Assembly (NCBI RefSeq): GCF_904846675.1
Contig: NZ_CAJHBT010000004.1
Span: 62,001-126,000, forward strand
DNA from: Psychrobacter urativorans
GTDB lineage: Bacteria > Pseudomonadota > Gammaproteobacteria > Pseudomonadales > Moraxellaceae
DNA: 64,000 bases
Reading direction: 5' to 3'
Shown here piece after piece: positions 18,909 through 28,085 of the stretch. A model generated the notes under the pieces. The model saw only the letters and a list, made by a program, of their open reading frames with translations, did no database searches and was not told where the DNA came from. The number at the start of each line of letters is the position of its first letter. The first letter of the stretch is position 1. The position numbers were made by a program, and so were the translations under genes.

Positions 18909-19592
18909 CTAGCCAAAAGGTGCTAAGCAGTTTTCGGCGTAGGATAGGGTATCGTTACGTCCAACAATGATATGATCCACAAGAGATAAATCTAACAAGT
19001 CACAGGCTTTTTTGAGCTCATAAGTTAATATATTATCTGCCGTGGAAGGCTGAGCATTAGTATGGGGGTGGTTATGGGCGACGATTAGCTGGCTGGCCGC
19101 GTGATTGAGCGCATGCCGGAGCACGTGTTTGATACAGACCGAGCAAGAAGAAAGGCCGCCAGTAAATAGTATCTCAAAATTGAGTAGGTTCAGCGCATTA
19201 TCCAAACACAGCACGGCAAAAACCTCACGGTGCTCCCCGCGCAATTGGGTGCTGATATAGTCTTTGACCACTTGTGAGCGTCCAAGAGCTTGACCGGTTT
19301 TAAGCTTGCTGTCTAGATAGCGCGTTCCCATCTCAAGGGAGGCGAGCATCTGCGCGTATTTAGCAGGACCAATACCATGGCAGGCGAGGACGCTCTCTTT
19401 GGGTGCGGCCAATAATTCAGCAAGACTACCAAATTGCTCAATCAAATGCCGTGCAAGCTCAATGGCTGACTGTGACTGGGAGCCCGTACGCAAAAATATG
19501 GCTAGGATTTCGGCATCATTAAGGTGTGCTGCGCCAAATTTTAGTAGTTTTTCGCGTGGTCTATCATCTTCGTGCCAGTCTTTAATGGCCAT
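18909..19592 (-). CDS. radC: RadC family JAB/JAMM domain protein
   Basis: The start is ATG 19592 (227 residues), supported by AAGGA eight bases upstream; an upstream TTG gives five more residues but would destroy that spacing. The N-terminus MAIKDWHEDDRPREKLLKFG is typical of RadC, followed by a helix-hairpin-helix (CHGIGPAKYAQMLASLEMG) and the JAMM metal-binding motif HNHPHTNAQPSTAD (H173, H175, D186). RadC proteins were once linked to DNA repair; their enzymatic function remains uncertain. It lies divergently from coaBC, a common arrangement in proteobacteria. Confidence 0.93.
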   Translation of the reverse strand: MAIKDWHEDDRPREKLLKFGAAHLNDAEILAIFLRTGSQSQSAIELARHLIEQFGSLAELLAAPKESVLACHGIGPAKYAQMLASLEMGTRYLDSKLKTGQALGRSQVVKDYISTQLRGEHREVFAVLCLDNALNLLNFEILFTGGLSSCSVCIKHVLRHALNHAASQLIVAHNHPHTNAQPSTADNILTYELKKACDLLDLSLVDHIIVGRNDTLSYAENCLAPFG

Positions 19593-19732
19593 TATTATTC
19601 CTTGCAAGTGGATACGTTATGGGCCAATTATAGATAAGTTCGGAAAAGCTTACCCAACTTATCTCATAATTGTTACTATAAGTGCAATTTTTATCTATTA
19701 ATTTTTTTATTACTAATATTAGTGCCCTGCTT

Positions 19733-21097
19733 ATGACAAATATTCTGCTCGCTATTACTGGTGGTATTGCCGCCTATAAATCTGCTGTATTCGCTCGTTT
19801 ATTGATCAAAGCGGGGTTTGATGTGCGCGTCATTATGACCTCAGGCGCGCAAGCCTTTATCACGCCGCTGACTTTGCAAGCCTTGACCGGTAATGAGGTT
19901 CATACCTCACTACTTGATGAGCATGCCGAGGCGGGGATGGGTCATATCGAGCTGGCCAAATGGGCAGACTTAGTCATCATTGCCCCAGCTTCAGCCAATA
20001 CCTTGGCGCGGCTGGCGATGGGAATGGCCGATGACTTATTGACCACAGTATGTTTAGCAACCACGGCTCCGGTCATCGTGGCCCCTGCCATGAATCAGCA
20101 GATGTGGGCGCATCCGGCGGTCACGCTCAATGTTATGACCTTACGCGATATGAATTATCATATCATCATGCCGGCAAGTGGTGAGCAGGCGTGCGGTGAT
20201 GTGGGGGCTGGGCGCTTACCTGAACCTGAGCAGCTGTTGGATGAAGTACGTTTATTCAGCGCCCAGCAAATTATTCCACAACATTTAATAGGTAGAACCG
20301 TTGTCATTACCGCAGGACCGACGGTTGAAGCGATTGATCCAGTACGTTATTTATCCAATCATTCTTCAGGAAAAATGGGCTTTGCATTGGCACGCGCTTG
20401 CGTTGAGGCTGGAGCAAAAGTTATCTTAATTGCTGGTGGTAAAGTCGCGCTGCCAACCCCGCTTGGGGTTACGCGTATTGATGTCTTATCTGCACAAGAT
20501 ATGCTGGTTGTCACCCAGCAATGTGTGGCCGGTACGCATATTATGCTGCAATCTACGGCCAATAATGAGACTAAGCATTCTCAAGAACAGCATCATGAAC
20601 ACGGCGACTGCGATTGTGGTTATGATAATGAGTCGCATACTCACGCTGAGCTACCTACTGAAAATCAAAGTTTAGCTGCGGATATTTTTATTGCTACCGC
20701 CGCTGTCGCCGATTATCGTACTGAAGAGGCCGCCCCGCAAAAAATAAAAAAGACCCAAGATGTAATGACTCTGAATTTGGTTAAAAACCCTGATATCTTG
20801 GCGACGATTTCTCTTGCGCATCCAGAACTGTTTGTTGTAGGCTTTGCCGCAGAAACCCAAGATGTCGAGCGTTATGCCCGTGGCAAATTAATGGCTAAAG
20901 ACTTAGATTTGATTGCCTGCAATGATGTCTCACGCGTAGATATTGGTTTTGCTAGTGATGATAATGCCATGCAAGTATTCTTCGCTCAGCATTACGAGCA
21001 GGATGCGGTGACCTTAGATAAAGCCAGTAAAGATAAAATTGCAGCGCAATTAGCGACCATTATTGGTGAAACCTTATTGCAGCGTAAAAATGGTTAA
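19733..21097 (+). CDS. coaBC: Bifunctional phosphopantothenoylcysteine decarboxylase / phosphopantothenate-cysteine ligase with a His/Cys-rich insert
   Basis: I chose ATG 19733 (MTNILLAITGGIAAYK, 454 residues) because it matches the family N-terminus; the GTG at 19682 adds an unlikely leader. The CoaC flavoprotein domain (about residues 1-180) has APAMNQQMW and the active-site PASGEQACGDVGAGRLPEP. The CoaB domain (about 188-454) has TAGPTVEAIDPVRYLSNHSSG, the AAVADYR motif, KIKKTQD, KNPDIL, VGFAAET and CNDVS. Together they convert phosphopantothenate to phosphopantetheine in CoA synthesis. Residues of about 277-312 form an insert with six His and two Cys (KHSQEQHHEHGDCDCGYD and SHTH), absent from E. 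coli CoaBC, which could bind metal. Confidence 0.93.
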   Translation: MTNILLAITGGIAAYKSAVFARLLIKAGFDVRVIMTSGAQAFITPLTLQALTGNEVHTSLLDEHAEAGMGHIELAKWADLVIIAPASANTLARLAMGMADDLLTTVCLATTAPVIVAPAMNQQMWAHPAVTLNVMTLRDMNYHIIMPASGEQACGDVGAGRLPEPEQLLDEVRLFSAQQIIPQHLIGRTVVITAGPTVEAIDPVRYLSNHSSGKMGFALARACVEAGAKVILIAGGKVALPTPLGVTRIDVLSAQDMLVVTQQCVAGTHIMLQSTANNETKHSQEQHHEHGDCDCGYDNESHTHAELPTENQSLAADIFIATAAVADYRTEEAAPQKIKKTQDVMTLNLVKNPDILATISLAHPELFVVGFAAETQDVERYARGKLMAKDLDLIACNDVSRVDIGFASDDNAMQVFFAQHYEQDAVTLDKASKDKIAAQLATIIGETLLQRKNG

Positions 21098-21173
21098 TGA
21101 TAGCTGTCATTGTAACGGTAAAAAAACAGTCGAGTATATAATATGCAATATTCAGTATTAAGCTGCAGATATT

Positions 21174-21947
21174 ATGACCGATAGCGACAGTACCCAAACG
21201 CTGTTGCTAATGGCAGTCTTCGCGGTCGCCTCCTTGCTCCATGGTATCAGCGGGCTGGGTGTCACACTAGTGACCACCACAGCCTTAGCGAGTATGTATC
21301 CATTACCGCACGCCATTGTGCTAGTCATTTTTCCATCATTATTATTAAATGCGATGACGTGGTTAAGTGGCGGCGGACGTAGTATTTGGCAAAACTTTAC
21401 CTACTATGGTAGGCGCTATTGGTTGTTAGCATTAACCAGTTTGCTAGGCAGTATCCTAGGTGCAAAGTTATTACTATGGATAGATAGTACTTATATCTTA
21501 CTGGTGCTCGCGACAGTGATTGGCTTTTATGTTATCAGCGCCTTACTTGGCAAACAAATTCGATTGCCAGACACTAAGCCTGTACTCATTATTGTTGGAT
21601 TCAGTGCCGGTATAATTGGTGGGGCAACCAATGCCATGTCGACGATTTTGATGATGTATTTATTGTCTGCCAGTAGCGATAAAAACACTATCGCTAAAGT
21701 CGGTAATATGTGTTATTTTTTAGGAAAAGTGGCGCAAATTATCGTGCTGCGCGAACCGATTATGGCACTTAGTAATAACGAATGGCAGCTGATTGGATTA
21801 CTTAGTATAATGTCTATCGTAGCACTATTAATAGGGATTCGCTTGCGTCGCTTCCTGCCGCAAGCGCGTTTTCGTCAGCTTATTTTATTAATTTTATCAG
21901 TGCTTGGAATACGTGTCGGTTGGCAGGGAATTACGGCATTGCTATAA
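21174..21947 (+). CDS. TauE/SafE (TSUP) family permease
   Basis: This 257-residue protein has about seven or eight hydrophobic segments. The N-terminal repeat includes SLLHGISGLGVTLVTT followed by FPSLLLNAMTW, and the second repeat GFSAGIIGGATNAMSTILMM, the two-fold glycine-rich pattern of the TSUP family. It is a divergent member, clearly not a recent duplicate of the YfcA-like gene at 13819. A sulfur-compound anion substrate is possible by family only. It is 76 bp downstream of coaBC in the same direction and may be cotranscribed. Confidence 0.78.
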   Translation: MTDSDSTQTLLLMAVFAVASLLHGISGLGVTLVTTTALASMYPLPHAIVLVIFPSLLLNAMTWLSGGGRSIWQNFTYYGRRYWLLALTSLLGSILGAKLLLWIDSTYILLVLATVIGFYVISALLGKQIRLPDTKPVLIIVGFSAGIIGGATNAMSTILMMYLLSASSDKNTIAKVGNMCYFLGKVAQIIVLREPIMALSNNEWQLIGLLSIMSIVALLIGIRLRRFLPQARFRQLILLILSVLGIRVGWQGITALL

Positions 21948-22017
21948 TTAGAAACTGCTATAAACGGTTATGAACCGCCATAAACTTCTATCAGAAAAAT
22001 TCACATAGACTTAAAGT

Positions 22018-22944
22018 TTAAGAACTACTGGCATTCCTTTCTGCAAAAAATATCTGCTGAACAAGGCGAAAAGTATTACAGTGCGCCTCAACCACATCTT
22101 CAATATCTTCTGAATACCCGCCGCCCATTACGATAGCTACTGGAATATTAGCGGCTTTTGCTTGCCGTAATACGTATTCATCACGCGCTTTGCAACCTTC
22201 TTGTGACAAGGCCAACTTGCCCAGTTTATCCGTAGCCAGCACATCCACTGCCGACTGATAAAAAATCATATCGGGCCCAAATTCAGTAATTAAGCGCGGC
22301 AAGGTGTCTGCTAAAATCTGTAAATATTCGGCATCTCCGGTATCAGTCGCCAACTCGATATCGAGGTCGGAGACTTGCTTACGAAATGGATAATTCTTAG
22401 CGCCATGCATACTAAATATAAAGACGCGCGGCTCATCCGCCATAATACTGGCATTACCATTACCTTGATGTACATCCAGATCGACGACCAAAATCTTCTT
22501 CGCTTGTCCACGTGCCAACAGTAAGTTGCTGGCGATACAGACATCGTTAAACACACAAAATCCCTCGCCGTGATCGGCAAAAGCATGATGCGTGCCGCCA
22601 GCGATATTCATGGCAACCCCATATTGCTGCGCATATAACGCACACTCATAAGTCGCATGGGCAATATGCCGACCCCGATCTACCAAGGTTGGCGTCATCT
22701 CAAAACCGATCGGTCGCGCCTCTTTAGCCGTCAAGGTTTGGGTTTTGAGCTTATGCCAATACTCGCTGGTATGGGTGGTTAAAATTTCATCTTCCGTTAA
22801 TTTTGATGGCGCAAAAAAGTTGGCGGCACTAATGGTTCCTTCAGCTAATAGCCGCTCAGGAATCATGGTATATTTTTGCATCGGAAAGCGATGCTTTTCA
22901 GGAACTGAGTAACGAAAGACTTCAGAATAGGCAATTTTTAGCAT
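22018..22944 (-). CDS. Histone deacetylase-superfamily hydrolase
   Basis: This 308-residue single-domain member of the HDAC/AcuC/acetylpolyamine amidohydrolase superfamily shows the catalytic pair GGTHHAF (H119, H120), the zinc ligands VVDLDVHQGNGNA (D155, D157, H159) and the distal GGGYSED near residue 278. The usual third zinc ligand segment reads YQSAVDVLATDKLG near residue 236. Bacterial members deacetylate proteins, polyamines or small acetylated metabolites; the substrate cannot be predicted here. It is cytoplasmic, with no signal peptide. It is convergent with the TSUP gene. Confidence 0.9.
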   Translation of the reverse strand: MLKIAYSEVFRYSVPEKHRFPMQKYTMIPERLLAEGTISAANFFAPSKLTEDEILTTHTSEYWHKLKTQTLTAKEARPIGFEMTPTLVDRGRHIAHATYECALYAQQYGVAMNIAGGTHHAFADHGEGFCVFNDVCIASNLLLARGQAKKILVVDLDVHQGNGNASIMADEPRVFIFSMHGAKNYPFRKQVSDLDIELATDTGDAEYLQILADTLPRLITEFGPDMIFYQSAVDVLATDKLGKLALSQEGCKARDEYVLRQAKAANIPVAIVMGGGYSEDIEDVVEAHCNTFRLVQQIFFAERNASSS

Positions 22945-23061
22945 AGTTTTTAGTGGCCTTCAGAAGGTTGTTTATTGGGAAGTTAGTAGTTCTTGGACAA
23001 TTGCTATTAGGTGACGGCTATTAATTTTTTAGTTCTAATTGTTTGTATTTCGATAGGATAT

Positions 23062-23883
23062 TTACTGAACAAATTGCGTCGGTAAAAAGAATGTCCTTGC
23101 ATCAGCCTGCTGACGTAATTCACCCAGCAAGGTTGGCATATCTTCGGTAGGGTCTTGGGTATTTATTAAATCGCTAAATACCTCATAGGCAACGGTAGTC
23201 ATTGCAATCACACTTTGTAGTAAATGCTCGATAATATACTCATCAATACCAACTGCATCGACATCGATGGCGTTTTTATAGCGTATCTCACCGTCATTGA
23301 CATCCATCTCTAGATTACCAATAAGCATGTCATAATTGACTTGGGTAATGAGTAGCATCGCCGCGCTCTGATGACTTTCCGGTATTAAAAATGGCAAAAT
23401 ACCGTAGACCGCGAGCAAGCTATTGCCTTCTTGAACTCGAAATAGATAACCACAATCTATTTGCTTATTTTTCATTCGTAAAGACAAGTGGTGCGATTGC
23501 TGACTGTCAGATGATTTTGGACGATAATAAGTATAGTGCCATTGTTTGTCCTGCAAATATTCTTTAAGGTAATTGACAATAGGCGTATCGTCATTGTTTT
23601 TAGAGGCATTGCTGTCAGCGGCAATGCTTTGAGCGTTCGTACTCTCCAAGTTATCGTCCTGAGTATCATTAGAATCCGCTAATTTAGCATCGTCAGCGCT
23701 AGCGCTATTAGCATGGTTTTTATTATCAGTATCAAGATGGCTATCTATATTATTTTCATCATAAATATTTACTTGCGGCGAACTTTTATACACATCTGTC
23801 CTATCAGCAACAGACTGCGGATCGGAAACAGACAATAGCCGTTTTATTTTTTGCCATAAGCTGCGTTTCTTGGTAAGACTCAT
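23062..23883 (-). CDS. YbjN-domain protein with acidic low-complexity N-terminus
   Basis: This is a 273-residue cytoplasmic protein. Residues of about 35-100 are low-complexity, rich in Asp, Asn, Ser and Ala. The C-terminal 160 residues fit the YbjN fold: LPFLIPESHQSAAMLLITQV, then NYDMLIGNLEMDVNDGEIRYKNAID, where the Gly-Asn/Glu-Met-Asp and GEIRY pattern is the family's hallmark. YbjN proteins resemble secretion chaperones in fold and affect motility and stress phenotypes in enterobacteria, but have no defined biochemical role. It lies 64 bp downstream of an unknown gene in the same direction, and is probably cotranscribed with it. Confidence 0.65.
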   Translation of the reverse strand: MSLTKKRSLWQKIKRLLSVSDPQSVADRTDVYKSSPQVNIYDENNIDSHLDTDNKNHANSASADDAKLADSNDTQDDNLESTNAQSIAADSNASKNNDDTPIVNYLKEYLQDKQWHYTYYRPKSSDSQQSHHLSLRMKNKQIDCGYLFRVQEGNSLLAVYGILPFLIPESHQSAAMLLITQVNYDMLIGNLEMDVNDGEIRYKNAIDVDAVGIDEYIIEHLLQSVIAMTTVAYEVFSDLINTQDPTEDMPTLLGELRQQADARTFFLPTQFVQ

Positions 23884-23947
23884 AAATATTGCTTTTATTA
23901 ATAAATGAATACGGTTGAATAGCTGTTAGCTAAATAGTAATTAACAG

Positions 23948-25012
23948 TTAAGTAATGCTGTTTGCTAAGCCTTTCTTAATCTCAGGCTGCGAATAAAATG
24001 CTTGTAGCATCTCGCGGATATGGGCGCTGAGCCATTCGCTATCGATGGCATCATGGGCAATCGGTAGTAAGGCTGTGCTCAAATTTGCCATAGCCTCACT
24101 ATCAATATTTAGACCTAAGGCCATAGTAGCGATCGTATCGGTCTGATGATTGGCATACCAAGTTTCTACGGCGGCAGCAACTAAACTATGCAAATATGGT
24201 GACGTGCGCAACCGATTATAGCTTTGCTGTACGCTGGCCTCAATAAGGTCAATGCTGCTGTTATCAGGGTCATTGTTTAAATAGTTTTGTAGCTGACTGA
24301 CCGGTTGATTTTTAATACGTGACCAACCAGTAATGAGCAGGCGTGTGACCTCCTCATTCGATAAGTGCTCTTGCGCATTGGCTTCGGCGCGGCGGGTCAA
24401 ATCTTTAATATTACGATGTAGATAAGCTTGCAGTTTTTCATCAAGGTTGCGGTTGGTAGCTTTTTCAAATGAGCTACGTCCCATCTTCATCAATTTACCT
24501 ACGCCGCCGGCTTTATCAAGGGTGGTTTCCATAAAGTCATTGATAGCGTGATAAAGGGTTTGAGTCAATAAATCCGCAAAGGTCTCATTACCCACTAAGG
24601 TATGAATCAGGATGTTACGCTGCTGCGTATGGCTGCCGATATAAGTGGCGAGAGTGTCGACTTGGGTATCATCAACCAGCTCAGATAAAGGTACGTTATC
24701 ATTAACCGGATGATAAATTATGGTGTCTAAGATGTCGCGAATATCTTTACGCATAATGTCACTCATCGGCTGACTGAGTAACCAGTCGTTAAGAAGATGC
24801 TGCAAGTCCTCGCAGCTCACATAATTACCTATCGGCTGCTCGCCAAGCCATTGCCACGCGTCCATCGCTAATGGCTGCGCTTGCTGACGTAACCATTGCT
24901 GCATAAAGGCAACTTGCGCCTCAATTAAGCTGTCTACGGTTGAAGCTGGGGCTTTATTATCAACCGTATCTGACTGAGTATCTGGACTCTGGGTGTCTTT
25001 TGAAATCTGCAT
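23948..25012 (-). CDS. Hypothetical predominantly helical protein
   Basis: I do not recognise this 354-residue protein. It lacks a signal peptide and membrane segments. The first 25 residues are polar and low-complexity (Asp/Ser/Thr). The rest has an alpha-helical, amphipathic pattern with many Leu, Gln and Ala residues, including GKLMKMGRSSFEKATNRN and LDEKLQAYLHRNIKDLTRR near the middle. It lies immediately upstream of the YbjN-domain gene with 64 bp between them, and the pair looks like a two-gene operon. It is divergent from ccmA. Codon usage is like the neighbours, so it looks like a real resident gene. Confidence 0.7.
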   Translation of the reverse strand: MQISKDTQSPDTQSDTVDNKAPASTVDSLIEAQVAFMQQWLRQQAQPLAMDAWQWLGEQPIGNYVSCEDLQHLLNDWLLSQPMSDIMRKDIRDILDTIIYHPVNDNVPLSELVDDTQVDTLATYIGSHTQQRNILIHTLVGNETFADLLTQTLYHAINDFMETTLDKAGGVGKLMKMGRSSFEKATNRNLDEKLQAYLHRNIKDLTRRAEANAQEHLSNEEVTRLLITGWSRIKNQPVSQLQNYLNNDPDNSSIDLIEASVQQSYNRLRTSPYLHSLVAAAVETWYANHQTDTIATMALGLNIDSEAMANLSTALLPIAHDAIDSEWLSAHIREMLQAFYSQPEIKKGLANSIT

Positions 25013-25234
25013 ATGTTTTAAAGTCTACTTCTGTTTTAAGGTCTGTTTATATTTTGAGATCTACTTGAGTTTTGAAATAATAGTAATCGACAATTTGTTA
25101 TACTGTAGCGTGGTAATGAGCATAGCGTATTATGCCATGAACGCAATAGTTATTTTTGGTGAATATTTGACGTTCACCTAGTAGATAACTCGCCTAAAAT
25201 TAGACATATATTAGCCAAATAATAAGAGGTTTTG

Positions 25235-25864
25235 ATGACCAATTTGCAGGTACCCCTTCTTGCCTTCGACGAGCTGACCGTTCAGCGCGGTGAAACTTCA
25301 TTGTGTGAAGGGGTAATGCTTGATTTGACAGAGGGTAGTATTTGTCATTTGATTGGTGCTAACGGTACCGGCAAGACCACTTTACTAATGCAGCTGGCTG
25401 GTCTAATACCAGTGTTGACTGGCGATGTTTATTATAAAGGCTCAGCGGGCGTTCCGCTACAGCCGTTATATGTGTCGCATCAACTCGGTATTAATTCCAG
25501 TTTAACCGTAGCGCAAAACCTAACATTTTTGCTTAATTTATATGGTATTAAGCCAACTTCTGCTGATATTGATGAAGCGCTGGCTTGGGTAGGGCTGCAA
25601 GGTTTTGAGACGATTAGCTCAAGCCATCTATCTGCTGGGCAAACCCGCCGTATTACGCTTGCTCGGCTTTATCTATTGACCCCGCAAGTGACGCCACTAT
25701 GGCTACTTGATGAGCCATTTACTGCGCTTGATGTGGATATGGTAGCGCGGATACAAGCTAGATTGCGCGAGTTTGCAGATATGGGCGGCGCAATAGTGAT
25801 GACCAGTCATCAGCCGGTTGTTGTCGCCAATCAAGTGCTCGATTTGTCAGATTATATGGTATAA
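25235..25864 (+). CDS. ccmA: Haem exporter ATP-binding subunit CcmA
   Basis: The start was set at ATG 25235, with AAGAGG upstream (a TTG one codon earlier is possible), giving 209 residues, typical for CcmA. The Walker A motif is GANGTGKTT (about residues 41-49), the ABC signature is LSAGQTRRITLARL, and the Walker B is LWLLDEPFTALD followed by the switch histidine in TSHQP. CcmAB, with CcmC and CcmD, drives release of haem-loaded CcmE in system I cytochrome c maturation. It is the first gene of ccmABCD; ccmB begins 16 bp after its stop. Confidence 0.93.
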   Translation: MTNLQVPLLAFDELTVQRGETSLCEGVMLDLTEGSICHLIGANGTGKTTLLMQLAGLIPVLTGDVYYKGSAGVPLQPLYVSHQLGINSSLTVAQNLTFLLNLYGIKPTSADIDEALAWVGLQGFETISSSHLSAGQTRRITLARLYLLTPQVTPLWLLDEPFTALDVDMVARIQARLREFADMGGAIVMTSHQPVVVANQVLDLSDYMV

Positions 25865-25880
25865 GTGGTATAGAGGACGA

Positions 25881-26585
25881 ATGATGACAGAACATAGTGA
25901 CAATATCGCTCCGCGTAGCATCAGCTTCATGCAATTGTGGCGGCGTGAATGGCAAGTCAAGCAGCAAGGTGCGGTGCAATGGCTGTATCCGCTGGTATTG
26001 TTCTTAGTTATTATCACCCTGTTTCCGCTAGCCGTTGGTAGTGAGCCGCAATTACTCCAACGTTTGGGGGTGTCAGCAGTATGGATTGCCGCTTTATTAT
26101 CATTAGTAATGGGTGTCGATGGCTTGTTTAAGCCCGCGCTTGATAATGGAACTTTAGCGCAACTAGTCGTCGCAAAAGCCTCGCTACCGCTATGGGTGCT
26201 GATTCGTTTGGTCATTCACTGGATTTTTAGTAGCGGTATTGTTGCGCTGCTCAGTCTACTTGCTGTACCTTTATTCCAGCTCAGTTGGTTTGAAACCGGA
26301 ATTTTGATGGCGTCTATTATCACCGGCAGTCCGATGCTATTAATGCTATCGGCCATCGCCAGTAGCTTGACGTTGTCACTTAAAAATGGTGCTGTATTAG
26401 TGCCGCTCATTGCGTTACCGATGCAGCTACCAGTATTGATTTTTGCGACGGGCGCGGTTGACTTATTTGCCAGTGGTCTTAATGGTCTACCTATTTTAGC
26501 GTTATTGTTAGCCGGCAGTATCGTTTCGGTATTGGTGATGCCGTGGGTGATTTCTGTGACCTTGAAAATGGCGTGGTTAAATTAA
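25881..26585 (+). CDS. ccmB: Haem exporter permease subunit CcmB
   Basis: The start is ATG 25881, preceded by AGAGGACGA, giving 234 residues; the family range is about 220-230. The protein has six hydrophobic segments; the early RREWQVKQQ and YPLVLFLVIITLFPLAVG, then IAALLSLVMGVDGLFKPALDNGTLAQL are characteristic of CcmB. It is the membrane partner of CcmA in the inner-membrane complex that handles holo-CcmE. It overlaps no neighbour; a 211-bp gap with a possible promoter precedes ccmC. Confidence 0.93.
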   Translation: MMTEHSDNIAPRSISFMQLWRREWQVKQQGAVQWLYPLVLFLVIITLFPLAVGSEPQLLQRLGVSAVWIAALLSLVMGVDGLFKPALDNGTLAQLVVAKASLPLWVLIRLVIHWIFSSGIVALLSLLAVPLFQLSWFETGILMASIITGSPMLLMLSAIASSLTLSLKNGAVLVPLIALPMQLPVLIFATGAVDLFASGLNGLPILALLLAGSIVSVLVMPWVISVTLKMAWLN

Positions 26586-26676
26586 ATTAAAATATAATTA
26601 TCTATTAACTTTATCCACCAAGTTATTATGCTGTTTAAACTCTTCGTATTAACAGCGTGGTGAAAACTGGCAATTT

Positions 26677-26685
26677 TGCTATAAT
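26677..26685 (+). promoter_or_regulatory. Candidate extended -10 promoter upstream of ccmC
   Basis: The sequence TGCTATAAT fits an extended -10 element, with no clear -35. It lies in the unusually long 211-bp ccmB-ccmC gap and could provide internal transcription of ccmCD. Confidence 0.3.
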
Positions 26686-26796
26686 GATGACTTACAGATT
26701 CTGTCCAGTGTTTAACGCCGGCAGGTTCGCCGGTAGCAATGTCAATAACGCACACTATCAGCCACAACCGCAATGCTGTGCAATAGGTTTATTCCC

Positions 26797-27585
26797 ATGT
26801 CCAACCTAAATAATATCCCAACTCCTAGCCTATGGCAGCGCATCTGGCAAGGCTTCTTGACCACTGTTGGTACCAAGCAGTTCTTTCGACTCTTTGCGCC
26901 ATGGGTCAAGTGGCTTGCGGTTTTAGCTGGTATTTGCCTGCTGATCGGTAGTGTCTGGGGTCTTGCCTTTGCGCCGCCCGATTATCTTCAAGGTAATAGC
27001 TATCGCATCATATTTATTCATGTACCAGCGGCGAGCCTTGCCATCTCTATTTATTTTGCCCTTGCCGTACTGGGGGTGATTTATTTGGTATGGAAAATTA
27101 AGACTGCCAATCTGGTGGCGCAAGCGCTGGCCCCGTTGGGGTTTTTATTGTGCGTGATTAGTCTGTTAACCGGTTCCATTTGGGCAAAACCAACCTGGGG
27201 CACTTACTGGGTTTGGGATGCGCGTTTAACGTCGATGCTGATTTTAGCATTTTTATATGCGGGCGTTATGGCGCTATTTGTGGCCTTTGAACATACCGCC
27301 AATCGCGGAAAAGCAGCGGCTATTCTATGTATCGTTGGTGCAGTGAACTTGCCTATTATTAAGTATTCCGTCCAGTGGTGGAATACTTTACACCAAGGTT
27401 CGACCTTTACTTTGACCGAAGCGCCAAAAATGTCTGCCGATATGTGGATGCCGTTGCTACTTATGATTATTGGTGGCTATTTATTGGTGGCGACTTTAGC
27501 GATTTATCGTACTAATACGCTCATTTTGTATCGCGATCAAGGTAAAGCTTGGGTAAAAGAATATATCCGTGGTCAAAATAAATAA
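26797..27585 (+). CDS. ccmC: Haem transporter/handling protein CcmC
   Basis: I chose ATG 26797 (262 residues); an in-frame ATG at 26773 would add eight residues and has no better ribosome-binding site. Six membrane helices are evident. The tryptophan-rich haem-handling motif WGTYWVWDARLTS (about residues 130-142) and flanking periplasmic histidines (FIHVPAA; YSVQWWNTLHQG) are present. CcmC transfers haem to CcmE in the periplasmic face of the inner membrane. ccmD follows after 51 bp. Confidence 0.93.
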   Translation: MSNLNNIPTPSLWQRIWQGFLTTVGTKQFFRLFAPWVKWLAVLAGICLLIGSVWGLAFAPPDYLQGNSYRIIFIHVPAASLAISIYFALAVLGVIYLVWKIKTANLVAQALAPLGFLLCVISLLTGSIWAKPTWGTYWVWDARLTSMLILAFLYAGVMALFVAFEHTANRGKAAAILCIVGAVNLPIIKYSVQWWNTLHQGSTFTLTEAPKMSADMWMPLLLMIIGGYLLVATLAIYRTNTLILYRDQGKAWVKEYIRGQNK

Positions 27586-27636
27586 CTTTTGTCGAACCTT
27601 GTAGTATTTGGTAGAACACCATCCTGGGAGCACACT

Positions 27637-27849
27637 ATGCAGCCTTATTTTTATAGCCTATCTGAATTTATCGCCATGGGTGATCATGGCGTTTTTGTGT
27701 GGTCATGCTGGGCGATTACGGTAGGCATGATATTTATTTTTATCTGGTATAGCCGCTACCAAAGACAAGCTCTTATTAGGCAGCTGACCATCCAACAAGC
27801 GCGGCAAGCACAGCGCGGCTCCAACATTAAAAAACCATCCGCGTCATAA
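27637..27849 (+). CDS. ccmD: Haem exporter protein CcmD
   Basis: The start at ATG 27637 (70 residues) is supported by GGGAG eight or nine bases upstream and removes a non-family leader. The protein has the expected single membrane segment (VWSCWAITVGMIFIFIWYS) preceded by the conserved FIAMGDHG and followed by a basic, Arg/Gln-rich cytoplasmic tail. CcmD stabilises the CcmABC-CcmE complex. It is the last gene before a terminator-like hairpin. Confidence 0.88.
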   Translation: MQPYFYSLSEFIAMGDHGVFVWSCWAITVGMIFIFIWYSRYQRQALIRQLTIQQARQAQRGSNIKKPSAS

Positions 27850-28020
27850 AACTATTATAAAATCATAACCTTAGCCATCAATACATTTTTTAGTCTCTAT
27901 TCAAAATTTGTACTCATCAGTACGCTCAATGTGCAAAGAGCCTATTGAGGTGGATAAAAAATGCTACCATATAGCTATTAATAAGTAGTTATTAAAAGGA
28001 CAACCTGTCTAATTTAGTAT

Positions 28021-28045
28021 AAAAAGGCCATCCTTAGCCTTTTTC
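28021..28045. terminator. Terminator-like hairpin between ccmD and ccmE
   Basis: AAAAAGGC (28021-28028) pairs with GCCTTTTT (28037-28044) around an 8-nt loop, followed by C and T residues. It sits 41 bases before the ccmE start and would limit read-through from ccmABCD, or it may act as an attenuator. Confidence 0.6.
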
Positions 28046-28085
28046 TCTATTTTGTATAGCAATCACTCATTAATGAGGTAGTGGT

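Noticed and set aside
24993-25181. 62-codon plus-strand frame with repeated Phe-Glu-Ile/Val-Tyr/Cys-Leu words
   Set aside because: The periodic peptide comes from a short degenerate DNA repeat (TTTTGAAATCTG/TTTTAAAGTCTA-like) at the start of the unknown gene at 25012. No start signal was found.
26715-26735. GC-rich dyad (CCGGCAGGTTCGCCGG-like) in the ccmC leader
   Set aside because: The symmetry is imperfect and short, and no known operator or terminator fits; it is probably part of a leader hairpin without specific function.
26582-26773. 63-codon minus-strand frame in the ccmB-ccmC gap
   Set aside because: No ribosome-binding site, no recognisable family, and it begins within the ccmC leader. 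The gap is better explained as a leader with a possible promoter.
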